A DNA stretch of 28,440 bases, taken from positions 1 to 28,440 of the IMG/VR virus record IMGVR_UViG_3300043449_000274, one strand, 5' to 3'. This DNA comes from a virus. Shown here piece after piece: positions 12,203 to 21,247 of this stretch (positions are counted from its first letter, which is position 1; each line of letters starts with the position of its first letter). The notes beneath the pieces were generated by a model. The model did not search any database, was not told where the DNA came from, and worked only from the letters and a program-made list of their open reading frames with translations. A program made the translations under genes and the position numbers.

Positions 12203-12807
12203 AATGGAGTAATGTAACAGTAGGACAATATCAGCAGTTAGCCGAAATAGGTAAAATGGGTTTAGATGACATTGAGGCTACCCATGAAACAATATCTGTG
12301 CTTTTTGGGCTTACCATTAATCAGGTGCGACAGCTGAAAGCTACCAAAATAGCAAAGTATGTGGAGCAGATGGATTTTTTGAAAACGGAGATAGTGCCGA
12401 AGAAAAGAACCATTCTGTATTGTAAAGGCTACTTTTACGGGGTGGATTATTCATTTGTTGATTTCCCAACAAGTAAATACATTGAAAGTAAATATTTCAT
12501 GCAGGATTATGTAAGTAATATTCACAACCTGCTGGCGGTCTATACGCATCAGTTGAAGTACGGAATAATCAAAAAGAAGCCTAAAGTATCCGATTTTGAA
12601 AAGGATGCCGAAAGATTAAAAGGAGCGAATATTGAAGAAGCAATGGGAGTGCTGGTTTTTTTTTATCCAACATTCGACAACTTGATGAAAATTATTCAAC
12701 CCTATTCGGAACTGAACAAGAAGACCCAGAGGCTGAACAATCTGATAGAGAAATCAGTCATCCTTTCCTTGAACAATACGGATGGATATACCAAGCCAAC
12801 CTTGTAA
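12199..12807 (+). CDS. Putative tail assembly chaperone, zero-frame product (202 aa)
   Basis: Begins MKWSNVTVGQYQQLAEIGK, the W-x-x-V-T-V-x-Q-Y opening I associate with tail-chaperone-like proteins of Bacteroidota phages, then a helical domain with YFYGVDYSFVDF and NIHNLLAVYTHQLKYG. At codon 154-155 a run of nine T (12656-12664) offers a perfect slip site. The -1 frame is open from 12636 and encodes a conserved-looking C-terminal domain, as in lambda gpG/gpGT. The zero-frame tail (residues about 156-202) is basic and low in conserved pattern. In lambda-like phages this protein and its frameshifted form line the tape measure before tail-tube assembly. Here three genes lie between it and the tape measure, which is unusual. 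Confidence 0.7.
   Translation: MKWSNVTVGQYQQLAEIGKMGLDDIEATHETISVLFGLTINQVRQLKATKIAKYVEQMDFLKTEIVPKKRTILYCKGYFYGVDYSFVDFPTSKYIESKYFMQDYVSNIHNLLAVYTHQLKYGIIKKKPKVSDFEKDAERLKGANIEEAMGVLVFFYPTFDNLMKIIQPYSELNKKTQRLNNLIEKSVILSLNNTDGYTKPTL
12657..12663 (+). other. Slippery site for -1 programmed frameshift (T TTT TTT)
   Basis: In the zero frame the codons are GTT TTT TTT TAT, so T-TTT-TTT fits the X-XXY-YYZ rule perfectly inside a run of nine T. After slipping, reading continues TTA TCC and stays open for a further 94 codons. The long T-run also permits transcriptional slippage. Confidence 0.7.
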
Positions 12808-12947
12808 GCGAATTTGAGCGGGTTTCTTTGGATGATGTATACAAGATGAGTGCTATACACTTCCTAAATGATTTGGCTTACCTAAAGGCTAAAAACGCTC
12901 ATGATGACTATTTAAATAAAAAAGCCCGTGGCAAAACAATCGCTTAA
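12663..12947 (+). CDS. -1-frame extension of the tail chaperone (gpT-like part; fusion product about 249 aa)
   Basis: This frame is open from 12636 to the TAA at 12945-12947 but has no credible start codon: the first ATG is at 12846, deep inside the domain. Read as a -1 extension of the gene at 12199 it gives an acidic linker (GTEQEDPEAEQSD) and then PFLEQYGWIYQANLVSEF, SLDDVYKMSAIHFLNDLAYL and KAKNAHDDYLNKK. The Y-G-W-x-x-x-x-L and F-L-N-D-L-x-Y-L-K-x-K-N features are those of the second protein usually found after the chaperone in Bacteroidota phages. The fusion would have 155 residues from the first frame and 94 from the second. Its end overlaps the GTG start of the next gene by 20 bases. 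Confidence 0.7.
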   Translation, partial: LSNIRQLDENYSTLFGTEQEDPEAEQSDREISHPFLEQYGWIYQANLVSEFERVSLDDVYKMSAIHFLNDLAYLKAKNAHDDYLNKKARGKTIA

Positions 12948-13635
12948 AAGTATACAGGCTGAATTATTAAATGAATCCTTACTTAATGACCTCGGCAATG
13001 ATAAAACAAGCTATGCAGATATTAATACCCTGCCTGTAATTGAGCAGCTTTTAATTAAAACAGTAGGAAATTTCCTTTTACAAGTTGAAGAAAATATAAA
13101 AGAAGCTAATAAAGTTGACACAGGTAGGTTAACTGAAGAATTAGCAAAGAGCGACCTAATAAGCAATAAAGGCTTTTACAGCATTGAAGCAGGTTACCCA
13201 TTGACAAGCAAAGCGGCTGATTACGCTTCCTTTGTAAATCAGGGTGTAAAGGGTTTTACATCTGGTGAGCCATCTGATAGCCCGTTTAGTTTTAAATCAG
13301 CCCGACCAAAGTATGACGGAGTAATGGTGGATGCAATGCTGCAATGGATTAGGCGCAACGGGGTAAGTAATAGAAACGAAGACCAACGAACAGATTTAAG
13401 CCAACTGCAAACAAAGCGGCAATCTGTGGGGAATATTGATGTAGAAAGACAAGGCGCATTTTTAGCAGCAAGTGGCGTAAAGCAAAGAGGTCTACCCAAA
13501 ACGGACTTTTTCACTTCCGCTGTACGTCAGTATTTCGGTGATGAGTTTGTGGCGGCTGTCGGTTCTGCTTTCCTTTCGGATGTCAGGGTATACATAAAGC
13601 AGGCGAATCAGCTAATTAATAAAGAGAATCAGTAA
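12928..13635 (+). CDS. HK97 gp10-like neck/tail completion protein (235 aa)
   Basis: GTG at 12928 is the start; it overlaps the chaperone extension and lies behind an A-rich stretch. Conserved features are KVDTGRLTEELAKSD (about 63-77), the YASFVNQGVKG block (about 100-110), MVDAMLQWIRRNGVSN (about 133-148) and GLPKTDFFTSAVRQYF near the C-terminus. The D-T-G-R-L start, Y-A-x-x-V-x-x-G-x-x-G centre and G-x-P-x-x-x-F-F-x-x-A-V end are typical of the HK97 gp10 family, which joins head and tail or completes tails. It is longer than the usual 130-150 aa because of an N-terminal helical extension. It is part of the tail module here. Confidence 0.7.
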   Translation: MAKQSLKSIQAELLNESLLNDLGNDKTSYADINTLPVIEQLLIKTVGNFLLQVEENIKEANKVDTGRLTEELAKSDLISNKGFYSIEAGYPLTSKAADYASFVNQGVKGFTSGEPSDSPFSFKSARPKYDGVMVDAMLQWIRRNGVSNRNEDQRTDLSQLQTKRQSVGNIDVERQGAFLAASGVKQRGLPKTDFFTSAVRQYFGDEFVAAVGSAFLSDVRVYIKQANQLINKENQ

Positions 13636-13637
13636 TT

Positions 13638-14819
13638 ATGGCGATAACAGTAAATAGTACACCTGAAGCATACCCTTCTGCTCATGATGATTTGTGGTTT
13701 GTTACGACAAGCACAAACATTGCACAGGCTAATTTTAAATTCGTTTACGATGTATACATTAACAGCGTATTGGTTGCACGGGTAAAGCAATTTCCTGACC
13801 CTGCGACATCCAAAGGCGTTTTTAATGCTGCTGGTATTGTTCGTAGCTATTTGTCTTCAGGCTTTAAGCCAAATGCAACAAGCACCCTGTTTTCATATAA
13901 CGGGGCTGATATTTACGTTAGCTACCAAATACAATACGGGGAAGAATACGGAGGTACAACGTACACGAACTTAACAAACGCAACATATCAGGCTTATAAC
14001 TTTTATGCACCTATCTTCCGTGACCCTTCAGCTTCTTACTTTACAAGCAGATTGAGTAATTGGCTAACCTTCCGGGATATTACAAAGGTAGAATGCGGTT
14101 TTACTGACCCTTTATTTGTTTCATGGGCAAATCCTTTCGGTGCAAATATCAACATGACGGCAACAGTTAGGGTTATTAATGAGGCAGGCGGCACAGTAGG
14201 CAGCGCATCCACTACGACAACGCAATCAATAGGCAACTTTTTGTTATTAGATATTTCACCGGGAGCAATTAACACCCACTTTGGAAGTACTATAATTCCT
14301 TCATCTGCTTACGGCTACGGAATTAAATTAAACTACGCATCCACAAGCAGCAGCGAAATTATTGTGACTTTGGCGTGCGGTGCTAAATTCACGCCTTCCA
14401 TTTTGACCTTTCAGAATAGCTTGGGCGGTTATGAATCATTCGGGTTTAGATTAGTAAATAAAGAAGTACGCAATTATGAACGACAAGAATATTCTTTGGA
14501 CAAATACCAATACGTTTCCTCCGCTTTGGCTATGCGTCAGTACGACAGCTTCAAAAGATATAATCCGGGTTCTGTATCATTTTACACCAAACAAGATGTA
14601 TTGTTTCAGTTGAGGTCTTCCATGCTTAACGTGCAGAATTACAACTGGCTAAAGGATTTAATCGGTAGCCCGGAAATATACCTAACAAATGGCGGCTATC
14701 ATTACCCTGTAGTGGTTACAAGTGGAAATTTTGTTTCCAAAGTGCAATATGCAGATAAAGCAAATTTCATGGAGTTAGAAGTTAAGTATGCTAATGCCGT
14801 AAATTCGCAATACCGATGA
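13638..14819 (+). CDS. Phage tail structural protein (393 aa), Bacteroidota type
   Basis: A beta-rich protein: NFKFVYDVYINSVLVARVKQFPDP (about 33-56), GIVRSYLSSGF, IYVSYQIQYGEEYGG, then a central WLTFRDITKVECGFTDPLFVSWANPFGANI and a C-terminal KYQYVSSALAMRQYDSFKRY. The V-x-x-K-x-F-P-D-P segment and N-P-F-G block are shared by tail proteins of Bacteroidota phages. It lies between the gp10-like gene and the 681-aa tail protein and overlaps the latter (ATGA). It could be the distal tail or a baseplate component; no enzymatic motif is present. Precise role unknown. Confidence 0.65.
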   Translation: MAITVNSTPEAYPSAHDDLWFVTTSTNIAQANFKFVYDVYINSVLVARVKQFPDPATSKGVFNAAGIVRSYLSSGFKPNATSTLFSYNGADIYVSYQIQYGEEYGGTTYTNLTNATYQAYNFYAPIFRDPSASYFTSRLSNWLTFRDITKVECGFTDPLFVSWANPFGANINMTATVRVINEAGGTVGSASTTTTQSIGNFLLLDISPGAINTHFGSTIIPSSAYGYGIKLNYASTSSSEIIVTLACGAKFTPSILTFQNSLGGYESFGFRLVNKEVRNYERQEYSLDKYQYVSSALAMRQYDSFKRYNPGSVSFYTKQDVLFQLRSSMLNVQNYNWLKDLIGSPEIYLTNGGYHYPVVVTSGNFVSKVQYADKANFMELEVKYANAVNSQYR

Positions 14820-16861
14820 GAACGGAAATTTACATAGAAGACCAACGACTTGATTTAACGCAGGATATTAGCGCAGAATTAACGTACTCAATAGACGAGA
14901 TACAGGACTTCGGCACTCGTAACACATCTTTCAGTAAAACTATTATCCTTCCCGGTAATGCAAACAATAACAAGATATTTGGACATGTTTTCGATTTCAA
15001 TAGGTCAACCCCTTATGACCCAGAAGAGCAGAACTATGGCTATAATTTTAATCCTGCTGCGACTGCCCGGTGCGTTATCCTTATAGACAAGATTCAGGTC
15101 TTTAAAGGCGTTTTAAGGCTTTTAGAAATCGTTATAGATAATCAGCTGATAGAATACGAATGTGCAGTATTTGGGGAGTTAGGCGGCTTTGTATCGGCAT
15201 TGGGTAACAATAGATTGGAAAACCTTGATTTTTCAGCTTACAATATTGCGTGGAATTTTACCAATATCCAAAATAGTTGGAATAATGTAACGGGTGGCGG
15301 TGTTTACTTTCCTTTAATTGATTACGGAGGTCTTTCCGGTAATAAAGTTGACTTTGATTTTAAAGCCTTCCGACCTGCTTTTTATGTGCGTGAGATACTG
15401 AACAAGATAATAACGGCTTCAGGTTATACATGGGACTTCCCTTTATTATCTACGGCTTTGTTTGATAGGCTTGTAATACCGAATAACCAATTACGGATTA
15501 ACAGCTTGACTACACAGGTATTTGATGCTGACTTCACCATTGGAACGTACAGTAACCCTACTTATATACCGATGACTGTGGTAACTGCTGGGTCGTTTAC
15601 GGGAACTAATCCTATAACCTACACAGCAACAGAACCGTTAAACCTTAATATAACGTGCAGACCTATTGGGCAGGTAAACACATTGACAAGCACACCGGGA
15701 ACAGTTACTTTTAGGCTAAAGAAAAACGGGGCAATACTTCGTGAAGAAAGCCGATTTGTACCGACATCAAACTTCTACGTTAATTTTAATCTTGATGTTG
15801 CAGGCGTTAACGTTGTGCAGTCTGATGTTATATCTGTTGAGGTAAGCAGTAATATTGTTTCTTATCAGTCTTTTGGTGGGCAGTTTACCCTTGATAGTTC
15901 TGTACCTGTTGAAGTGCCGATAGCATATAACGATGTTATACGAATGAATGATTGTTTACCAAAGGGCATCTTCCAGCGTGACTTTTTTAGCAGTATAGTA
16001 AAGATGTTTAACCTGTATGTGGTAGAAGATAAGTTTGTTGATAAAAAGCTGGTGATAAAGCCATTCATCGACTTTTACAGCTATACAGCTTCAGCACAAT
16101 ATGATTGGACTAATAAAATGGATAGGGCAAAGCCGATTCGTTTAAAGCCTATGTCTGAAGTAAACGCAAGGTATTACCAGTTCGCATATAAGCCTGATTC
16201 TGATTATTACGGAGATAATTACAGAAAAAAATACAATCAGGGCTATGGTGATTTTATAGAAGATACAGAGAGCGAGTTTGTGAAGGAGACGGAAAAGGTT
16301 GAAGTGATATTTGCAGGCACGGCACTTTATCAATATTTAGGTACTGATAAAATATATTCCGCAATCTATAAGCTATCCAACACAAAGCAGAGTGAAGACC
16401 CGATGGACAGCGTAATACGCATATTGCAGGCGCAAAAGATAACTAATCGTGTTAGCTGGGCAATAAAGAACGGAGGCACTACTCTTGCAACTTATAATGA
16501 TTACGGCTATGCAGGGCATCTGTTTTTTGATTCTGCAAGCTTTACGGCTACTAATTTAAACCCGACATCAGATATCAATTTTGGCGCACCTGCTGAAATC
16601 TATTTTAGGGTACAGCAATATACATCGGCTAACCTTTTTAATAGCTACTGGAGTGAATACATAGCAGAAATAACCGACAAGGATAGTAAGCTATTAACAG
16701 CTCAAATTAAGCTGAATGACACAGATATATATAATCTTGATTTCGGAAAGTTGCTATATATAGATGGAAGCCTTTGGAGGTTAAACCGGATTTTAGATTA
16801 TAACCCGATTGCATTGCAGACAACTAAATGTGAATTTCTTAAAGTAATTGAACTGATATAA
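14816..16861 (+). CDS. Large tail/baseplate hub-like protein (681 aa), Bacteroidota type
   Basis: Begins MRTEIYIEDQRLDL, followed by AELTYSIDEIQDFGTRNTSFSK and TIILPGNANNNKIFGHVFDF. This N-terminal segment is a hallmark of a tail protein widespread in Bacteroidota phages and prophages. Further on, RCVILIDKIQVFKGVLRLLEI and AVFGELGGFVSALG resemble the first barrel of baseplate-hub (tail-associated lysin-like) proteins. Central beta domains and a C-terminal LDFGKLLYIDGSLWRLNRI follow. No peptidase or lysozyme motif is visible. It probably sits at the tail tip. The end overlaps the tape measure start (TAATG). Confidence 0.7.
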   Translation: MRTEIYIEDQRLDLTQDISAELTYSIDEIQDFGTRNTSFSKTIILPGNANNNKIFGHVFDFNRSTPYDPEEQNYGYNFNPAATARCVILIDKIQVFKGVLRLLEIVIDNQLIEYECAVFGELGGFVSALGNNRLENLDFSAYNIAWNFTNIQNSWNNVTGGGVYFPLIDYGGLSGNKVDFDFKAFRPAFYVREILNKIITASGYTWDFPLLSTALFDRLVIPNNQLRINSLTTQVFDADFTIGTYSNPTYIPMTVVTAGSFTGTNPITYTATEPLNLNITCRPIGQVNTLTSTPGTVTFRLKKNGAILREESRFVPTSNFYVNFNLDVAGVNVVQSDVISVEVSSNIVSYQSFGGQFTLDSSVPVEVPIAYNDVIRMNDCLPKGIFQRDFFSSIVKMFNLYVVEDKFVDKKLVIKPFIDFYSYTASAQYDWTNKMDRAKPIRLKPMSEVNARYYQFAYKPDSDYYGDNYRKKYNQGYGDFIEDTESEFVKETEKVEVIFAGTALYQYLGTDKIYSAIYKLSNTKQSEDPMDSVIRILQAQKITNRVSWAIKNGGTTLATYNDYGYAGHLFFDSASFTATNLNPTSDINFGAPAEIYFRVQQYTSANLFNSYWSEYIAEITDKDSKLLTAQIKLNDTDIYNLDFGKLLYIDGSLWRLNRILDYNPIALQTTKCEFLKVIELI

Positions 16862-18906
16862 TGGCGAAGACCGAACCGATAAATATTAAAATTAATTTAG
16901 ACAGCAAAGATGCGCAACAAGGCGTAGACAAGCTGCAAGAAGGTGTAAAGCAAACGGGTGATGCTGCAAAAAAAGCGGAAGCAGGAGCAAAGAAGGCAGG
17001 CGGTGCTTTTGCATCTATTGGGAACGCTTTAAAATCACTCGGCATTATTGGGCTTGTTGTTAAGGGCTTTGAGTTTTTACAGGAAATCCTGATGAAGAAC
17101 CAAAAGGTAGCTGATGCTTTTGCAATTGCTGGCGAGTTTATTAGCCGGGTTCTTTCTGATTTGGTAGAGTTTGTGGTTAATAACTTCGGGAAAGTTGTAG
17201 ACCTATTTACAAAGGTATTCAACGACCCGATGAAGTACGTTAAGGAATTAGGTGAGGCGATAAAGAATAACCTAATAGAAAGGGTTAAAAGCCTGATAGA
17301 TGCATACGGGTTTTTAGGTGAGATTATAAAAAACGTATTTACGGGTGAGTTTGATGCAGCAGCGGAAGCAGCAAAGAAGTTTGGTAAAGAGGTTGTTGAT
17401 GTTGCTACTGGAGTAGATGATGCCTTTGATAAAACAGTTGAAGTTATTGGAAATGTAGTTGATGCTACAAAGGAATATGTTACTACAAATATAGAGGCTT
17501 CAAAAATAGCTGTAAAATTGCGCAATGATGCAAAACTTGCGGCAAGTGAGGCTGAACTTGCAGCGGCAAGATTTAAAAAGGATGCTGAAGAACAAAGGCA
17601 AATTAGAGATAATGAATTTGCAAGTTTACAGGATAGAATTGCTGCAAATCAGAAACTTGGAGTAATTCTAAATAATCAATTAAAAGCTGAAGAGAGGGCG
17701 GCTGAATTAGCAGTAGCAGCTGCACAATACGAACTAAATAAAAATAAAACTCTTGATAATCAAATAGCATTGAATCAGGCGTTAGCTGCTTTGGAGGGTA
17801 AGCGTGAAGAAATAACGGGGCAACGTTCAGAACAGCTTGTTAATGAGATTGCGTTGACAAAGGAACTGCAAGAACTCAATAAAACAAGAATAGCGGCTGA
17901 AAATAAACTTGACATAGATGCACGCAAAGCGGCAGCGGATAGGATTAAAGACGAAAAAGAAAGGCTGGAAGTAAAGCGGCAGATTGCAGTAGATGAAGCA
18001 GCTATTGAACTTAAAAGACTTGAAGATAATATTAATTCAACAACTGAAGGAACAACTGCAAGGGTAGCGGCAGAAATAGAATACAAAGAGAAAAAGGCGG
18101 CTATTGCAAATGAAATAATCGCATTAGACGAAAACATACAAGCTGAAACATTTAAGCGAAGCACGGAAGCACTTGAAAAATTAATAAACGATCAAAACCT
18201 TGATTTTGAATTTAGAAGGGAGGCAATAGAAAAGGAACAGGAGCAATTACAACAAGCACTTGACGCAAAACTAATTTCACAACAGGACTACAATAATAAA
18301 TATCAAGACCTCGCAAATAGAAGAATGCAGATTGATGCTGAAGAGGTAGCAGCACAGCAGGCATTACAAGAAAGGAAAAACGATTTAGTATTTGCAGGAT
18401 TGGAGATATTACAAGCAGCAGCAGGGCAGAATGAAAAGATAGCAAACGTTATTTTTGCTATTCAAAAGGCTATTGAGATAGGTAGAATTATCACTTCTAC
18501 GGCTTCAGCTATTGCACAGGTTCAAGCAGGTGTTGCAGCTGTACCAGCTATATTACCCCCGGGTATTCCTAACCCTGCATTTGCAGCGGCACTTGCTATT
18601 GGTGTAAAAAAGACGTTAGCTTTAAAATTGGGAGCAGCGGCACAACTTGCAGAAATTGCAGCGGCATCTATTTCTAAATTTAAAAATGGTAATGGACAAG
18701 CACCAAATGCAACGGGTGCTGGTGGAGGTATTTCTACGGCTGCACCAATCACGCCACAGGCAGCACTACCAACAGTTACCCAATTAGACAACCAAACAAT
18801 TAACAGAATGGGGTCTGCAACGAATAGGGCATACGTTTTAGAATCAGATATTAATAACAATCAGGAAAGGCTTATAAGAATAACAAGGGCGGCAAGGCTC
18901 GGATAA
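16861..18906 (+). CDS. Tail tape measure protein (681 aa)
   Basis: The typical layout is present: an N-terminal helix with a Lys/Ala-rich start (KINLDSKDAQQGVDKLQEGV), a hydrophobic segment (about 58-78, LKSLGIIGLVVKGFEFLQEI), a very long Ala/Glu/Lys/Arg coiled coil (about 210-510), and a hydrophobic C-terminal part (about 520-620) including AGVAAVPAILPPGIPNPAFA. The tape measure fixes tail length and probably helps DNA entry through the host envelope. At about 1.5 angstrom per residue, 681 residues predict a tail near 100 nm. It ends the tail module and is followed after nine bases by the protease gene; in most phages head genes come before, not after. Confidence 0.85.
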   Translation: MAKTEPINIKINLDSKDAQQGVDKLQEGVKQTGDAAKKAEAGAKKAGGAFASIGNALKSLGIIGLVVKGFEFLQEILMKNQKVADAFAIAGEFISRVLSDLVEFVVNNFGKVVDLFTKVFNDPMKYVKELGEAIKNNLIERVKSLIDAYGFLGEIIKNVFTGEFDAAAEAAKKFGKEVVDVATGVDDAFDKTVEVIGNVVDATKEYVTTNIEASKIAVKLRNDAKLAASEAELAAARFKKDAEEQRQIRDNEFASLQDRIAANQKLGVILNNQLKAEERAAELAVAAAQYELNKNKTLDNQIALNQALAALEGKREEITGQRSEQLVNEIALTKELQELNKTRIAAENKLDIDARKAAADRIKDEKERLEVKRQIAVDEAAIELKRLEDNINSTTEGTTARVAAEIEYKEKKAAIANEIIALDENIQAETFKRSTEALEKLINDQNLDFEFRREAIEKEQEQLQQALDAKLISQQDYNNKYQDLANRRMQIDAEEVAAQQALQERKNDLVFAGLEILQAAAGQNEKIANVIFAIQKAIEIGRIITSTASAIAQVQAGVAAVPAILPPGIPNPAFAAALAIGVKKTLALKLGAAAQLAEIAAASISKFKNGNGQAPNATGAGGGISTAAPITPQAALPTVTQLDNQTINRMGSATNRAYVLESDINNNQERLIRITRAARLG

Positions 18907-18915
18907 ATTAACCAC

Positions 18916-19503
18916 ATGGAGAAAGAATTACCGATTTACGAATTACAAATAGATGACATAAACGGCAGCGCAGAAGTTGACTTTGTTGCTTTGGTTGACA
19001 GACCTGCTGTGCAGCGTAACTTTTTAAAGTTTGCAGAAGACAAGAAAATGAGGTTTCAAATTGATGACGAAGAACAGCGTATTATTTCAGGCGTTCTGAT
19101 GTTAGCAGATACACCAATTTACAGAAACGATGGTGTGCAAGAATATTATGTAGTTTTCACAGCTGAAACGATAGCCGAAATAGTACAAAAGTTTTTCAGT
19201 AAAGGTTATCAAAACAATGTTAACCTGATGCACGACAGCGGTCAGCAGCTTGAAGGCATCACCATGTTTGAATCATGGATAAAGGATAGTAAACGTGGTG
19301 TTAGGGCTTTAAAAGGTTTTGATGACGTGCCTGAAGGTAGCTGGTTTGCTTCTTACAAAGTTTATGATGATGAAACGTGGGGGAAGGTAAAGAGGGGTGA
19401 GGTGTTAGGTTTTAGTGTAGAAGGTGATTTTATTTATAAGAAAAAGGTGAGTAAGGAAGAACAGATGATGAAAGATATTATTAAAATCCTGCAATCAGTT
19501 TAG
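18916..19503 (+). CDS. XkdF-type putative prohead serine protease (195 aa)
   Basis: The domain reads IYELQIDDINGSAEVDFVALVDRPAV (about 7-32), then ISGVLMLADTPIYRNDG, EYYVVFTAETIAEIVQKFFSKG, VNLMHDSGQQLEGITMFESW and VPEGSWFASYKVYDDETWGKV, ending GEVLGFSVEG. This is the XkdF family (named after PBSX), thought to be a prohead serine protease related to phage S78/U35-type proteases. Its His near 108 and Ser near 164 in the G-F-S-V-E-G block are plausible catalytic residues. It precedes scaffold and capsid genes, as expected. A terminator follows 31 bases after the stop, so downstream expression is separate or attenuated. Confidence 0.8.
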   Translation: MEKELPIYELQIDDINGSAEVDFVALVDRPAVQRNFLKFAEDKKMRFQIDDEEQRIISGVLMLADTPIYRNDGVQEYYVVFTAETIAEIVQKFFSKGYQNNVNLMHDSGQQLEGITMFESWIKDSKRGVRALKGFDDVPEGSWFASYKVYDDETWGKVKRGEVLGFSVEGDFIYKKKVSKEEQMMKDIIKILQSV

Positions 19504-19533
19504 TCTTTTTCTGTTTTGTGTACAGTAGGTTTC

Positions 19534-19568
19534 ACCCTGCCCGTCTCTACGGGTGGGGTTTCTATTTT
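19534..19568 (+). terminator. Rho-independent terminator between protease and scaffold genes
   Basis: ACCCTGCCCGT (19534-19544) pairs with ACGGGTGGGGT (19549-19559) over all 11 positions with two G-T wobbles, around the loop CTCT. A T-rich tail (TTCTATTTT) follows. The GC-rich stem contrasts with the AT-rich surroundings. It probably reduces read-through from the protease into scaffold and capsid genes. Confidence 0.8.
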
Positions 19569-19611
19569 GCCTATATTCTTAATGGTTACTAATTAGTTGT
19601 AAATATTATAT

Positions 19612-20196
19612 ATGACAGCTGTTGAAGCACTAAACAAAATCAAAGCCATGTTTGCCGAAGCAGGCGAACTTCCAGCGGTAGCACCCGCATTGGCATTGGC
19701 TGAATATGTCCTTATGGGCGGTACAAAAGTAAACATAGACAAGTTGGAAGTAGGCGGTAAAGTTGAGGTAATCGGTGAAGATGGCAGCCTTTCCCCTGCA
19801 CCTGTTGGCGAACATGAACTTGCTGATGGTAGCAAAATCGTAGTTGATGAGGCTGGAATTATTACCAGCGTTTCTGTACCCGAAGCAGCTCCTTCTGTTG
19901 AGGTTGAAGTTGAAGCAAAGGTTGATGAAGAAAAAGAAATGATGAAGAAGAAAATAGCTGAAATGGAAGCTGAACTTTCTGCAATAAAATCAAAGTTTTC
20001 AGAGGTTGAAGGTGCAGCAATTGCACAATCTGAAAAGTTTTCTTCAGCAATTACACAGCTGACTGATGTAGTTGTCGGTCTTTGTAATACTCCATCTGTT
20101 GACCCATTACCAGCAGCAGACAAATCTTATAAGTTTATCGAATCAAAGCAAAGCAAGATTGATAAGTTTTTAGACATGGCGAAAAATCTTAAATAG
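19612..20196 (+). CDS. Putative capsid scaffolding protein (194 aa)
   Basis: The N-terminus is a helical and beta mix (ALNKIKAMFAEAGEL), followed by GGKVEVIGEDGSLSPAPVGEHELADGSKIVVDEAGIITSV, a beta segment I recognise in scaffold-like proteins of Bacteroidota phages. Then comes a long acidic coiled coil (VEVEVEAKVDEEKEMMKKKI through SAIKSKFSEVEG) and a basic C-terminal helix (KQSKIDKFLDMAKNLK), as in scaffolds that bind the inner face of the capsid protein. Position between the protease and the major capsid protein supports this. It starts from ATG 19612 behind the AT-rich TATTATAT. No enzymatic motif. Confidence 0.75.
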   Translation: MTAVEALNKIKAMFAEAGELPAVAPALALAEYVLMGGTKVNIDKLEVGGKVEVIGEDGSLSPAPVGEHELADGSKIVVDEAGIITSVSVPEAAPSVEVEVEAKVDEEKEMMKKKIAEMEAELSAIKSKFSEVEGAAIAQSEKFSSAITQLTDVVVGLCNTPSVDPLPAADKSYKFIESKQSKIDKFLDMAKNLK

Positions 20197-20232
20197 TAGC
20201 ATCACTTTAATAACAAATAAAAATTCATAACA

Positions 20233-21189
20233 ATGGCTTTTGACGTATCAACTTTGGCTAACTATACCAAAGACAACTGGAGAGAACTCGTAACATCTTC
20301 CGTACTTGGCAGCAAGACTGCTAACCTAATTAAGCAAAGTGGTAATGTTTTGGTATCTGTAAAATCCGCAGAAAACATTACAATCATGGACACCGATGCT
20401 TTTTTCCAATCAGGAACAAGCTGCGGATTTAATGCTTCAGGTACTACCACTTTTACACAGCGTGCTGTAACTGTTGGTAAAATCAAAATTAACGAAGCAC
20501 TTTGTTTGAAGGATTTGGAAAGAACATTTTTGCAGAATGCACTACCACAGGGTAGCCGTTATTCTGAAATGATTTTCGCAGAGCAGTTTGCAAATCGCAA
20601 ATCTGAAAAAGTTGCAGAACAACTTGAAATCGCTTTATGGCAGGGTGACACAGCTTCTGCGAATGGTAACCTGAACAAGTTTGATGGTTTGCTGAAACTC
20701 ATTACCGCTGCTGGTGGTTCTGTTGTTAACGCTAACACATCAACTTTCATTTCAGGCGGTCCAATTTCATCTATTACAGTTGCAAACGTAATCAGCGTAT
20801 TTGATGCAATCTACACTGCAATACCTGCAAAGGTTGTTGCAAAGGATGACATTACTATATTCTGTGGTATGGATGTTTTCAGGCTTTACACAATCGCCCT
20901 GAAGAACGCTAACCTGTTTGCTTACAATCTTGACATTAAAGCTGATAGCGAGTTCTTCCTGCCCGGCACTACTGTGAAGGTAGTAGCTGTACAAGGACTG
21001 AACGGAACTAACGACCTCGTAGCTGCAAGAGTATCAAATATGTTCTTTGGAACAGACCTTCTTGATGAGCAAGAATCTCGTTTTGAGATATTCTATGCTA
21101 AAGAGGCTGACCAAATTCGTTATGTTAACGAGTTCAAGGCTGGCATCAACTTTGCCTTCCCTGACGAGATAGTGAAGTTCTTCATCTAA
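20233..21189 (+). CDS. Major capsid protein (318 aa), HK97-fold candidate
   Basis: The abundant shell protein. It begins MAFDVSTLANYTKDNWRELV, has the spine-like helical stretch FAEQFANRKSEKVAEQLEIALWQGD (about 116-140) and the GLLKLITAAGG loop, FCGMDVFRLYTIALKN, then FFLPGTTVKVVAVQGLNG and a C-terminal beta part with EIFYAKEADQIRYVNEFKAGI. Length, position after protease and scaffold, and the trailing terminator all fit. The leader AACAAATAAAAATTCATAACA is A-rich, a strong style in Bacteroidota. HK97 fold is inferred from pattern and context; the N-terminal scaffold is separate here. Confidence 0.85.
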   Translation: MAFDVSTLANYTKDNWRELVTSSVLGSKTANLIKQSGNVLVSVKSAENITIMDTDAFFQSGTSCGFNASGTTTFTQRAVTVGKIKINEALCLKDLERTFLQNALPQGSRYSEMIFAEQFANRKSEKVAEQLEIALWQGDTASANGNLNKFDGLLKLITAAGGSVVNANTSTFISGGPISSITVANVISVFDAIYTAIPAKVVAKDDITIFCGMDVFRLYTIALKNANLFAYNLDIKADSEFFLPGTTVKVVAVQGLNGTNDLVAARVSNMFFGTDLLDEQESRFEIFYAKEADQIRYVNEFKAGINFAFPDEIVKFFI

Positions 21190-21198
21190 ATATAAACG

Positions 21199-21227
21199 GG
21201 GGCAGCTAATAACTGCCTCTACTTTTT
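21199..21227 (+). terminator. Rho-independent terminator after the capsid gene
   Basis: GGGGCAG (21199-21205) pairs with CTGCCTC (21213-21219), one G-T pair, around the 7-nt loop CTAATAA. TACTTTTT follows. It begins ten bases after the capsid stop codon and probably sets a high capsid-to-downstream ratio. Confidence 0.7.
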
Positions 21228-21247
21228 AAAATAATAAATTTTAAGTC

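Noticed and set aside
14816-18906. Two adjacent genes with equal length (681 aa)
   Set aside because: The sequences are unrelated (beta-rich hub protein versus coiled-coil tape measure); equal length is coincidence.
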